In this document: positions 44,132 through 52,685 of the stretch, in pieces | Position numbering within the stretch: position 1 is the first letter of the stretch | Layout of the letters: the number at the start of each line of letters is the position of its first letter | Assembly: GCF_001861355.1 (NCBI RefSeq) | Contig: NZ_MASN01000012.1 | Coordinates: 1 to 64,000 of the forward strand | Length of the DNA stretch: 64,000 nucleotides | Source: Natrialba sp. SSL1 | GTDB lineage: Archaea; Halobacteriota; Halobacteria; Halobacteriales; Natrialbaceae | Direction of reading: 5' to 3' | The notes under the pieces: model-generated | Told to the model about the DNA's origin: nothing | Seen by the model: only the letters and a program-made list of their open reading frames with translations | Database searches by the model: none | Made by a program: the position numbers and the translations under genes

Positions 44132-45568
44132 GTGGGAAATCGGCCTGTGTTTATCGTTCTCTTATCGCTGGCTGAACGCCGGTTCTGGCGCGTCTGGCGG
44201 CGCGTGTTTAGCCTCTCGTGGCCAGTGATGGCCGAACAGGTGTTGCGGACGCTGATGCGGACGACGGACCTGATCGTCGCGGGCTTTTTCTCTCCCGCCG
44301 CGGTCGCAGCCGTCGGCCTCGCGGATATCTACGCGCGATTCCCACTCCGATTCGGGATCGGAATCGGCGACGGAGCGATCGCCCTCTCGAGTCAGGACAC
44401 GAGCGCGGACGCGACGGCGAACCGAAATCAGGCGGTCTCGCAGGCAGTGCTAATCGGTCTTCTTGGCGGTATCCCGTTCATCCTGTTCGGCCTCTTGCTC
44501 AACGAGTACGCAATCGCCGTACTCGGGGCGCTCACCGAGGAAAGCGCGATGGAGGCCGTGATCAACTACGGCAGTACCTACCTCATGATTATCATGATCT
44601 CGGCCCCGGCGATCCACACCAACTTCATCGCCGCCCGGTCGATCCAGGGGACCGGCGACACCAAGACGCCGATGTACGTCAACGGTGCCGTCAACGCGCT
44701 CAACATCGTCCTCACCGTCAGCCTCGCCTTCGGACTCGGCCCGCTGCCGGAGCTGACCGTCATCGGGATCGCGGTCGCGACCGCGGTCGCCGACACGTTG
44801 GGCGCGCTGACTTTCCTCGCGATACTCTGGTCGCCACGCAGCGAGATTCAGTTCGTCGCCCCGCGCGAACTCGTCATCACGAAGCAGTTGATGCTCATCA
44901 GCTGGCCGCGGATCGCTGAGGGCGTCACGGAGATGATTGCGGAGTTCCCGTTCAACGCCATCTTGCTCGCGTTTGGCACCGAGGTCAACGCCGCCTACCA
45001 CATCGGACGACGAATGTACCAGCAGGTCGCTTCGCCGCTTGCGCGAGGCTACGGCGTCGCAGCGAACATCATGGTCGGCCAGTCGCTCGGGCGCAACGAG
45101 GCGTCCACCGCCTACTACAACGGAATCGCCGCAACGTCACTGAGCGTGCTCACCATCGGCGGACTCTGCGGTTTGCTGTTCTTCTTCGCCGAGCAGTTCG
45201 TCCTCGTGTTCACGCGCGAGCCGGAGACGATCAGCTACGCAGTCGGCTTCGCGCAGGCGTACGCGATTGCCGCGCTGTTGATCGCGGCGTATCTCACACT
45301 CGCGGGCTCGCTCCGGGGTGGGAGTGAAACCGTCGTTCCGTTCGTCTCCCGCGTTATCGGGACGTTCGTGTTCCTGCTCGGCTTCACCTACGTGTTCGGC
45401 GTCATCCTCGGATACGGCGTCGTCGCGGCGTACGTCGCCGTCGTCCTCGACTTCGTGTTCCGAGTTGGGTACCTCAGCGTCGTCTTCTATCGCCGCCGCT
45501 GGATCGAACGAGGTACCTCGATGATGCGAGAACGAGGGAGTTTCGAAGAGCAGTCGGTCGAGGACTGA
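44132..45568 (+). CDS. MATE family efflux transporter
   Basis: This 478-aa protein with 12 membrane spans matches the MATE family. The two halves begin with FSLSWPVMAEQVLRTLMRTTDLIVAG and LMLISWPRIAEGVTEMIAEFP-like segments (positions 29-54 and about 250-270). NFIAARSIQGTGDTKTPMYVN and SLRGGSETVVPFVSRVIG are the conserved loops. It would export drugs or metabolites against a Na+ or H+ gradient. The GTG start at 44132 is accepted, and shorter starts near 44141 cannot be excluded. The C-terminus is short and acidic. Confidence 0.93.
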   Translation: MGNRPVFIVLLSLAERRFWRVWRRVFSLSWPVMAEQVLRTLMRTTDLIVAGFFSPAAVAAVGLADIYARFPLRFGIGIGDGAIALSSQDTSADATANRNQAVSQAVLIGLLGGIPFILFGLLLNEYAIAVLGALTEESAMEAVINYGSTYLMIIMISAPAIHTNFIAARSIQGTGDTKTPMYVNGAVNALNIVLTVSLAFGLGPLPELTVIGIAVATAVADTLGALTFLAILWSPRSEIQFVAPRELVITKQLMLISWPRIAEGVTEMIAEFPFNAILLAFGTEVNAAYHIGRRMYQQVASPLARGYGVAANIMVGQSLGRNEASTAYYNGIAATSLSVLTIGGLCGLLFFFAEQFVLVFTREPETISYAVGFAQAYAIAALLIAAYLTLAGSLRGGSETVVPFVSRVIGTFVFLLGFTYVFGVILGYGVVAAYVAVVLDFVFRVGYLSVVFYRRRWIERGTSMMRERGSFEEQSVED

Positions 45569-45604
45569 CCAGCAATCTACCCAACCATTCCGACCGGCCT
45601 TTAA

Positions 45605-45660
45605 CCAGTCACCACCCAGTCACCACAGTCACCACCAGCAATCAACCAGTCAGCAACACC
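45605..45660. repeat. degenerate CCAGTCACCAC repeats
   Basis: The word CCAGTCACCA recurs at least three times with small changes between the MATE and aminotransferase genes, followed by CCAGTCAGCAA. It is a low-complexity minisatellite, and no function is inferred. Confidence 0.5.
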
Positions 45661-45758
45661 GGACAGGCATCCACATAGCCACTCGAGGAGACGAGGTCAA
45701 CTGATTGACAAAATGGTGAAACGCGAATCAGAAGTCGCGAACGTGAACCGAAGCGAGA

Positions 45759-47123
45759 TCAGTTCGAACCGGTACTCGAGTCGATCGCCGCACAGATGAT
45801 GTCAGTCCCGACCTCAGCCTGCTGCTCGGTGAGCACGAGCGGCGGGATGAGACGGAGGACGTTGCCGTGGCGGCCGGCGCTCCAGACGAGGACGCCGTTC
45901 TCGTAACAGCGCGTCTGGATCTCCTCGACGAGGTCGTCTGCCGGCGCGCCGTCCTCGTCGACGAACTCGACGCCGACGAACAGTCCCTTGCCGCGGACGT
46001 CCGCGATTTCCGGCGTCGTTTCCGCAACTTCGGCGAAGCGACCGCAGATGTACTCGCCGAGTTCGGTCGCGTGGGAGAGCAGGTCGTGGGACTCGATGTA
46101 GTCGATCGCGCGGATACCACCGACCATCGCGGGTGCGTTGCCGCGGAAGGTTCCGACGTGGCCACCGGGGCCCCAGGTGTCGAACTTCTCGTGGTAGAGC
46201 ATGCCGCCGATCGGAAGGCCGGAGCCACCGAGCGCCTTCGCCATCGTGATCGCGTCCGGCGTTACGTCGTAGTGATCCGAGGCGAACCACTCGCCGGTAC
46301 GGCCGAAGCCGGTCTGGATCTCGTCGACGACGAGCAGCGCGTCGTTGTCGTCCGCGATGTCTCGCAGCCCCTGCAGGAAGCCCTGTGGCGGGACGTTGAT
46401 ACCGCCTTCGCCCTGAATCGGCTCGACCCAGATCCCCGCCGGTGACTCGTGGCCGCCGTAGGGGTCCTCGAACTTCCGCTGAACGGCGTCGAGCGCGCGC
46501 TCGACGCTAATCCCATCCTCGGTCCCCTCCGGGTCCGGATACGGGACGTGGACGGCATCCGCGAGCAGCGGGCTGTAGTTCTTCTTGTACTTCTTGCCGG
46601 CGGTAAGGCTGAGCGCGCCGGCCGTCGTGCCGTGGTATGCACCCTCGAACGCCAGCACACCGTGTCGGCCGGTGTTGTGCTTTGCGAGCTTGATCGAGCC
46701 CTCGATCGCGTCGCTCCCACTCGGACCGCCGAAGACGACGTTACTCGAGCCCTGGAGGCCACCCGGTGCAATCTCGCGGAGTTTGTCGATCAGATCGATT
46801 CGCGCCTCTGTTGGGAAGTCGATCGTATGCGCGACATCGTCCAGTTGCGACTTGACGGCATCGAGGACGTACGGGTTCGAGTGGCCAACGTTCAGCACAC
46901 CAATTCCTGCGAAGAAGTCGAGGAACGTGTTGCCGTCGACGTCCCGAATCGTCGCGCCTCGCGCTTCATCGAGGGCGATTGGAACGCGTCGAGGATACGC
47001 GACGGCGTTACTGTCGACGTTTCGCTGGCGCTCGCGGAGTTCGTTCGATTTCGGCCCGGGTACCTCGTCGACGTCGGGTTCCTGACTGAAGTGAAGGTCG
47101 TCAATCGCTGGTCCTACGGTCAT
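45759..47123 (-). CDS. class III PLP-dependent aminotransferase
   Basis: This 454-aa enzyme has PLP-binding K296 (TMAKALGGS), D267 in VDEIQTGFGRTG, and FGGPSGSDAIEGSIKLAK, which binds the phosphate. FEGAYHGTTAGALSLT is also typical. It transfers an amino group from an omega-amino acid (GABA, diaminobutyrate, ornithine or beta-alanine) to a keto acid. The ATG at 47123 (MTVGPAID) fits. The gene stands between a MATE exporter and a GNAT. No ectoine genes are adjacent, so diaminobutyrate specificity is not supported. Confidence 0.92.
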   Translation of the reverse strand: MTVGPAIDDLHFSQEPDVDEVPGPKSNELRERQRNVDSNAVAYPRRVPIALDEARGATIRDVDGNTFLDFFAGIGVLNVGHSNPYVLDAVKSQLDDVAHTIDFPTEARIDLIDKLREIAPGGLQGSSNVVFGGPSGSDAIEGSIKLAKHNTGRHGVLAFEGAYHGTTAGALSLTAGKKYKKNYSPLLADAVHVPYPDPEGTEDGISVERALDAVQRKFEDPYGGHESPAGIWVEPIQGEGGINVPPQGFLQGLRDIADDNDALLVVDEIQTGFGRTGEWFASDHYDVTPDAITMAKALGGSGLPIGGMLYHEKFDTWGPGGHVGTFRGNAPAMVGGIRAIDYIESHDLLSHATELGEYICGRFAEVAETTPEIADVRGKGLFVGVEFVDEDGAPADDLVEEIQTRCYENGVLVWSAGRHGNVLRLIPPLVLTEQQAEVGTDIICAAIDSSTGSN

Positions 47124-47247
47124 ACCAGAGTATTCGCACCGCCCCACATATAATTGACTCACATCTCCCGCAGTGAGCGTTCGTGGTCTTTCGGCTAGGA
47201 TATCGATTGGATGCTGAACAAGATTTACTACTGTCCGCTTGCCGCTC

Positions 47248-47373
47248 ACCACTCACTGCTCACTGCCCACCACCTATAGTAACAACTGCAACTATTTACA
47301 CACTGATCGCCGAGCAGGCTGGCGATCAGGTGTGCATTGACTTGCAGTGGCTACTATACCACTCACTGCTCAC
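47248..47373. repeat. 16-bp direct repeat pair
   Basis: ACCACTCACTGCTCAC occurs at 47248-47263 and again at 47358-47373. The second copy overlaps the last codons of the GNAT gene. Such short direct repeats could reflect a duplication or an excised element. The DNA between them has no gene. Confidence 0.55.
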
Positions 47374-47899
47374 CGATCACTCCTTCCTCTCCCCCACGAG
47401 CCGGCTCGAGCGACTTCTCCATCGAACACATATCGTAGGGCCGATCCGTGATCTCTTGAGTACCCGTCCGCTCGTAGCCCCGATCGCGATACCACTCGAG
47501 AAGGAACGGATGGCCGGTGTAGGTCGAGAGCTGGATACGGTCGTGGCCCTGCTCGCTGGCGATGGACTCGAGTCGGTCCATCAGGTGGCTGCCGACGCCC
47601 TGACCCTGCCAGTCGGGATGGACTGCGAGGCGTTCGGCGTAGGGAACGTCGCGTTCTTCGAGGAGACGAACGGTGCCAGCCGGTTCGTCGTCTGCGGTTT
47701 CGGCGATGATGGTCGTCGCGTCACGCTCGAGCCACGAGGAGACAGTTTCGGCTTCGATATCGACCATACTCGATGGAAAGCCGTCGTCGGCAGCGCTCTG
47801 ATACGCACGACGGTAGAGGGCGGCAAGCGCAGGCGCATCGGACTGGTCGACGCGGCGGATCGTAAGCGAGGCGCGCGCGGGTGTATCGGCCATATCCAT
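47363..47899 (-). CDS. GNAT family N-acetyltransferase
   Basis: This 178-aa single-domain acetyltransferase contains VRLLEERDVPYAERLAVHPD and the acetyl-CoA loop WQGQGVGSHLMDRLE, followed by IQLSTYTGHPFLLEWYRDRGYE. These are strand 4 to strand 6 of the GNAT fold. The first residues include ASLTIRRVDQSDAPALAALY, a common GNAT opening. The acceptor is unknown. It is unrelated in detail to the GNAT at 13819 and stands alone near nikR. Confidence 0.9.
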   Translation of the reverse strand: MDMADTPARASLTIRRVDQSDAPALAALYRRAYQSAADDGFPSSMVDIEAETVSSWLERDATTIIAETADDEPAGTVRLLEERDVPYAERLAVHPDWQGQGVGSHLMDRLESIASEQGHDRIQLSTYTGHPFLLEWYRDRGYERTGTQEITDRPYDMCSMEKSLEPARGGEEGVIGEQ

Positions 47900-48270
47900 T
47901 CGTCATCGCAGGCGGGCAAAAACGTCGCGACTTGCCGACACGAGTGGCGAAGCGGTGTGACGCTGCAGAGACACGTGCTGGAGCGTGTACCCCGCAATGT
48001 TGGGTAGCGGTGCTGTGAGTGAGTGGGGGCGGGGCTGTGATGTGCAGGTGACGGGGCTGTGGTGTGTGGGGAGAGTGCTGCAGTGTGCGGGCAGGGCTAC
48101 TCGAGTAGGGCAGTTTGTGGCGGGCGGGGAAAGCGGTCGGTGTTGTGTGTTGGGTGGCGGTCGGTGTTCGCGGTGGGGTAGCGGGAGGTGAGTAGCGGAA
48201 GGTGGGTGGCGAGTGCTGTGGTGGGACACGGAGAGGAGAGGAGAGGAGAGGAGAGGAGAGGGCGGTAAAC
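47900..48270. other. G/T-rich intergenic region with a GAGAG repeat
   Basis: These 371 bp have strong strand asymmetry. The plus strand is G- and T-rich (several GGG runs at 48174-48227), and the complement gives only a His/Pro-rich artefact frame. Six GAGAG units end the region before the nikR stop codon. No gene is supported. It may be a decaying or slippage-generated region. Confidence 0.5.
48231..48260. repeat. (GAGAG)6 simple repeat
   Basis: Six perfect copies of GAGAG run without interruption between the GNAT and nikR genes. Pentanucleotide tracts like this can change length by slippage. It lies downstream of nikR (leftward), so it could affect the 3' end of its transcript but not its coding sequence. 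Confidence 0.85.
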
Positions 48271-48657
48271 CTAGGACCGCAACAACAACACCTTCACTCG
48301 ACCAACAGCGTCGAAGTCCCGCAGTTCATAAACCAACTCACGCACGCGTGTCGCGTCGCCGCGACAGAAGACCGTCTCGAGACACCACCCGTCTTCGTGC
48401 ATGTGGCTCGTCGTGACGATCACGTCCTGAAAATCGTGCTGAATATCGTGCAGGTCGCGGATAACGTGTTCGTGCTGGTAGTCGAACGCTAGCGTTGCGC
48501 TGACATCACCAGAGACGGACTCGAAGGTGGTGTGTGCCGCAATGTACTCCTGCATCGCCTCGCGAACCGCACGCGAGCGCGACTCGAACCCTTCCGCTTG
48601 CCAGGTCTCGTCGAACTCCTCGAGGAGGTCGTCCGGGATATTGAAACTCGTTCGCAT
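48271..48657 (-). CDS. nikR: NikR-type nickel-responsive ribbon-helix-helix regulator
   Basis: This 128-aa protein has a ribbon-helix-helix N-terminus (MRTSFNIPDDLLEEFDETW, residues 1-19; SRSRAVREAMQEYI, 27-40) and an ACT-like metal-binding domain (50-128). Candidate nickel ligands are H74, H85, H87 and C92, matching H76, H87, H89 and C95 of E. coli NikR. The spacing to the cysteine is one residue shorter. Binding of Ni would alter DNA affinity. A NicO exporter gene is divergent 94 bp away, so NikR probably controls it. Confidence 0.9.
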   Translation of the reverse strand: MRTSFNIPDDLLEEFDETWQAEGFESRSRAVREAMQEYIAAHTTFESVSGDVSATLAFDYQHEHVIRDLHDIQHDFQDVIVTTSHMHEDGWCLETVFCRGDATRVRELVYELRDFDAVGRVKVLLLRS

Positions 48658-48751
48658 CGTATCGGTCGTTCGGTCTCAGCACCAAGCAGTATTACGATTC
48701 CCCCGAAATGGTGATAACAGTCCTTTTGTGGGCTATCGGACGCTATACGGT

Positions 48752-49576
48752 ATGGATCTCGATCTCGTCTTGGGGGTGATCGTGATCGGGTTCGTTCACG
48801 GTGTGCTTCCCGACCACGGCTGGCCGATTGCGGCGACCTACGGGCTCAACCACTCTCGGACGTGGCTCTACGGGACACTCGGGGGACTGATACTCGGTCT
48901 TGGACACCTGTTCAGTAGCGTCGTGCTGGTGCTTGCGTACTTCTGGTTTAGCCGGTTCGCGAGTTTCGCAGAGGGACCGTGGCTCCGGTACGTTGCGGGG
49001 ACGATGCTCATTTTGCTGGGGATCCACGAGTATCGTCACGGTGGACATGGACACAGCCACGGTCATGGCCATGGGCACGACCACGGACACGAACACGGGC
49101 ACGACCATGACCACCAACAGGAGCATACACACAAGCACGGGAACGGGCACGGGAGCGAGCACGAACACGACCACAACACCGCCGAAATCAACGAAGACGA
49201 AGTCAGCAATAGCGGTCTACTGAGCAACCTCCGAACCAAACTGTTCGGCGGCGATGGCGACGGTCACCGCCATCTCGACGAATCAGACGCCGACCGCGGC
49301 CTCTTCGCACTCGGAGCGACTGCACTACTGCTCGGCTTCGCACACGAGGAGCCGATCCAGATCCTGGCAATCTGCGTCGGGACGGCGTACTGTCTCGAAC
49401 TCATGCTGCTCTACTCGCTGGCCGTAATCATCGCCATCCTCGTTCCAACGCTACTGTTGATCGCCGGCTACGAACGCCACCGGGAGACCGTCGAACGCTA
49501 CACGCCGTACCTCCCGCTCGTGACCGCAGTCGTCCTCGTCGGCATGGGACTGGCGTTCATCGGTGGCATCTTCTGA
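48752..49576 (+). CDS. NicO-type nickel/cobalt transporter with a His-rich loop
   Basis: This 274-aa membrane protein has about six spans and the HX4DH signature of nickel/cobalt transporters in the first helix (H16, D21, H22). The loop at residues 96-142 is extremely His-rich, as in RcnA exporters. Another H198 lies in GFAHEEP. The ATG at 48752 removes a long shadow extension. The direction is likely export, by analogy with RcnA, though import is possible. The divergent nikR gene strongly supports nickel control. Confidence 0.88.
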   Translation: MDLDLVLGVIVIGFVHGVLPDHGWPIAATYGLNHSRTWLYGTLGGLILGLGHLFSSVVLVLAYFWFSRFASFAEGPWLRYVAGTMLILLGIHEYRHGGHGHSHGHGHGHDHGHEHGHDHDHQQEHTHKHGNGHGSEHEHDHNTAEINEDEVSNSGLLSNLRTKLFGGDGDGHRHLDESDADRGLFALGATALLLGFAHEEPIQILAICVGTAYCLELMLLYSLAVIIAILVPTLLLIAGYERHRETVERYTPYLPLVTAVVLVGMGLAFIGGIF

Positions 49577-49739
49577 CTGGCTCTGACGGCGACCACCTGT
49601 TTCCAGCAGCCCCTTCCACTCCGTCACAACTGGACGGACAGAGCAATACAAGCCACGTCCGGACCATCACTACACTATCACCGGAACGTCATCGGATCAT
49701 CACCCGACCCTCACACCGATCGCAGAGGGAGAGAAACCA

Positions 49740-51092
49740 CTACTCGAGTACCCAGGTTCGAAGCGCGTACTCGCCGTAGCTGTGATCGCCGTCGTGGTAC
49801 TCGACTGGTTCCTCGACCGCACCGATCGTGTTCAGATCCGACGCAGCAGTCGAGTTCGTGTTCGTGGCCGACTCGAGTGCCACTGCGGTCGCGATACCGT
49901 CGGTCTCCAGGACGGTCCCGGCTCCCGTTTCGAGGTCGAACTGACGGACGCCGTGCGTCATCGGATCGCGGACCCGGACGTTTTGTGCACACGGAACGAC
50001 GACTGACGACGCCGTTGTGGCCAGTTCGTGTGCGTAGCCGCGGATTTCGGCACTCCAGCGGGTGGTGCCGTCCGTATCGAACACGGCGAGCTGGTGCTCG
50101 TTCGGGTGGCGCGAAGCGGTTTCGCGGCTCCCCACGGCGTAGGTGTTCCCGGTGACGAACGCGACGTGATCGTCGCCGACAGCGACGTGGTTCGGATATG
50201 CATACAGCGTCTCCCCGTCACACTCCGTTTCCGTAGCGAGGGGGACCCGCCAGCGTTCCTCACCGCCGGGACCGAGCAGGTAGCCACACCTGTCGCCGTG
50301 ACTCGCGACCGCAACGCGGTCGCCATGGACAGCCACGTCGCCGACGCGCCGGCCGCTTGTAGTGCCGGGATCCCAGTTCCAGTTCACTGTCCCAGAGTCC
50401 GCATCGAGGACGACGAGACCGACGTTGTGGTCACCGAGACAGCGGTTGTAGCCGACGGCGAGGTGGGTACTCGAGTGAGTAGCACCGCCGTCGTGTCTGT
50501 GACGGGTCGATCCGAGCGACCGGTCGCCGAGTGAGAGCGCGTTCGACGACGCATCTGTCTTGTATCGCCAGTCGACGGTTCCGTCCGCATCGAACGCGAG
50601 CACGACGCTTTGCCAGCACCGATGCTCGCCATCGCGTTCGTACCGCTGGGCGGCCGCGTACACACGGCCGCGGTCGGCAGTGAGGCTGGCGGCCGGTTCC
50701 GACTCGAGTGCGGTCACGTGCGGAAGCGCGAAAAGTCCGTCCTTGGTGGGGACGCCGATGTCTGTCGCCGTTTCGTACTGCCAGCACTGCGTGCCAGTGT
50801 CGATATCGTACGCCGCAATCGTCCCCTGCTCGCCACGGCTCCCGACGATGAGTCGGTCTGTGAGCGGCGTCATCGTGACCGCGTGTCCGGGGTGAGCAAC
50901 CGTCCAGTGGGGGTCGAGTGTGTCGCGGTCGAACGCAGTTACGCGGCCGTCCCAGCGGCCAACGACGAGGAGATCGGCGATGGACTGAACACACGAGCGT
51001 GTCCACAACTGACGGCTCCGGACGGGATCGACCCCACCGAGCCAGACGCAGCGGCCGCGGCGGGTGTCGCGAGTAGGTGGGACGTTCATCAC
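49740..51092 (-). CDS. Cys-rich PQQ-like beta-propeller protein
   Basis: This 450-aa protein has repeated propeller blades of the WD/PQQ kind. Examples are RVTAFDRDTLDPHWTV, TIAAYDIDTGTQCWQYE, VVLAFDADGTVDWRYK and LVVLDADSGTVNWNWD. The C-terminal blades are weaker. Eight or more cysteines are unusual for a haloarchaeal protein. No signal peptide is seen, so it is probably cytosolic. It precedes the CIS-like cluster and is followed by an unrelated gene in the same direction. Function is unknown. Confidence 0.72.
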   Translation of the reverse strand: MMNVPPTRDTRRGRCVWLGGVDPVRSRQLWTRSCVQSIADLLVVGRWDGRVTAFDRDTLDPHWTVAHPGHAVTMTPLTDRLIVGSRGEQGTIAAYDIDTGTQCWQYETATDIGVPTKDGLFALPHVTALESEPAASLTADRGRVYAAAQRYERDGEHRCWQSVVLAFDADGTVDWRYKTDASSNALSLGDRSLGSTRHRHDGGATHSSTHLAVGYNRCLGDHNVGLVVLDADSGTVNWNWDPGTTSGRRVGDVAVHGDRVAVASHGDRCGYLLGPGGEERWRVPLATETECDGETLYAYPNHVAVGDDHVAFVTGNTYAVGSRETASRHPNEHQLAVFDTDGTTRWSAEIRGYAHELATTASSVVVPCAQNVRVRDPMTHGVRQFDLETGAGTVLETDGIATAVALESATNTNSTAASDLNTIGAVEEPVEYHDGDHSYGEYALRTWVLE

Positions 51093-51323
51093 TAGTGAAA
51101 GCTACCTTTCTCATGTGCAATATAGATTTAGTTTCCGCGGTGGATGGGGGCGAGTGAGGGGAAGGGGTGGTACGAGGAAGAGCAGTCAACGAAAGGGCGA
51201 CGAAAGGGTGACGAGAGGACGCGAAAGGCAACGGAGATGAAGAGAAGGACAGAGATAGAGTGAAGAAACACACGAGAGCGAGTGGTGGGACGGCGAAACG
51301 AAACAGCGCAGTCGAAACGCATA

Positions 51324-52430
51324 TCAAAGGGACGGCAGCGGCGGAAACCGCATCCAGTCGATAACCGCATCCGGATCGTGGTAGCGCTGATAGAACGCAT
51401 CCTGTTCATACACAGCAGTAAACGAGTCGATCCCCGGCCCACGAACCCGGAAATCGCGCGGCGGTGCAACACCCATTCCAAGATAGCAATCGCGGAGTTG
51501 GCACCGAAGCTGGTCGACGAGAGCGCGCTGGAACGCAGCAACGGACTCGAACGGCGTCTCCTCCACCGGCAACTGCAGCCGGACGCTGCTCTCGTCGTCA
51601 GCAACGGATTCGCTCGACTGCTCGTATTCTACTCGAGTACACCCATCGCGCACCCACTCAACGCGAAGGGGACGACAGGGAAAGACGAGCGTCGTACCGT
51701 CGCGGTCGGTGGTTGCGTCCACCGTCGGGAGGGGTGGCGAACCGTCGACAGGTACCTGCGAGAGGGCACTGGCGAGGCGAGCGAAACAGTCACCGCTTCG
51801 TCGTTCCGGGAGGGCAGCCATCGATTTCCGGAGCGCGCCGAGTCCCTCGAGTTCGATGAGGATGTCGAGAAGCGGCCGAAGTGCCGCGTCTTCAATGTCG
51901 ACGGCAATGTCCTGCTCGATCAGTCGACAGGTCGACGGTGCGAACCCAGTCGGCGGATCGACGGGCAGTCCATCTGCGGCTGACGCCGCGGTGTCAGCAT
52001 CGGGTGCAGAGTCAGTGTCGACTCCAGAGTCGGAATCCGGGCTGAGTACGCGCCGGTCAGCACCAGCCACTCGCTGTCGATACGCCGTTTCGAACGTCGA
52101 TGCAACCGTTTCGGGCGTCATTGCGCCAAGCACGAGCGTCGCAGCAGCCAGGTGTTCCGGATAGGTGATTCGATCGGTCGTGCTGTAGGGATCGATCGTA
52201 TCGAACCCGCAGGCACGAAAGGCGACGTACTTGGCAAATCTGGATCGTTGTGCATGCTGTGTACGTGCCGCCACCGCCCGGTCGTCGCCGGTAGGCGGTG
52301 GGATTTCGTCCGAGGAGTGGTACTCGAGTTCACCCTCGCGTGTGACGGTAAGCGACTGTTCGATGCCGTCGTTATCTGTGACAGTGAGGTCGACGCGTCG
52401 ATCGGTCCGGGACTGAATAGTGGCCTGCAT
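51324..52430 (-). CDS. unknown protein encoded next to the CIS module
   Basis: This 368-aa acidic protein has no domain that I recognise. The N-terminus (TVTDNDGIEQSLTVTREGEL) is beta-rich. The middle (about residues 110-160) is Asp/Ala/Ser-rich and disordered, and the C-terminal half mixes helical and beta segments, ending in VIDWMRFPPLPSL. The ATG at 52430 is chosen because the upstream frame is basic. The AT-rich region to its right carries a TATA-like block at 52514-52527 and separates it from the rightward CIS genes. Its divergent position suggests linkage or shared control, but no role can be assigned. Confidence 0.75.
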   Translation of the reverse strand: MQATIQSRTDRRVDLTVTDNDGIEQSLTVTREGELEYHSSDEIPPPTGDDRAVAARTQHAQRSRFAKYVAFRACGFDTIDPYSTTDRITYPEHLAAATLVLGAMTPETVASTFETAYRQRVAGADRRVLSPDSDSGVDTDSAPDADTAASAADGLPVDPPTGFAPSTCRLIEQDIAVDIEDAALRPLLDILIELEGLGALRKSMAALPERRSGDCFARLASALSQVPVDGSPPLPTVDATTDRDGTTLVFPCRPLRVEWVRDGCTRVEYEQSSESVADDESSVRLQLPVEETPFESVAAFQRALVDQLRCQLRDCYLGMGVAPPRDFRVRGPGIDSFTAVYEQDAFYQRYHDPDAVIDWMRFPPLPSL

Positions 52431-52641
52431 TCGAGGAGCGGAATGGAGCGAGTCGTGTCTGCGGTGTGTTTGAGCTTCGGTACAGCCGGCTCGTAGCTGC
52501 AATTCCAACGCTGAGTATATAAAATATAGCGGTGTGCCCCTAATTACCCAACCTGATGCGTACACTTTTGTTCGGTGTCCGACTGAAGGCACTACTGTTT
52601 ACTACCAGTAGCATTCGTTCAATACTGAACCAATCGATCAT

Positions 52642-52648
52642 TTTATAA
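52642..52648 (+). promoter_or_regulatory. TATA box for the CIS-associated gene
   Basis: TTTATAA lies 38 nt before the ATG at 52686 and only 5 nt before a GTG at 52653. The transcript start would fall near 52670, which supports the ATG at 52686 as the real start. Confidence 0.5.
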
Positions 52649-52685
52649 CATAGTGACTGAGAACGATAGATGTGCTCGCTTTGCC

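Noticed and set aside
47903-48229. 108-aa minus-strand frame in the G/T-rich gap
   Set aside because: It is His/Pro/Ser-rich and comes from biased composition rather than a protein family.
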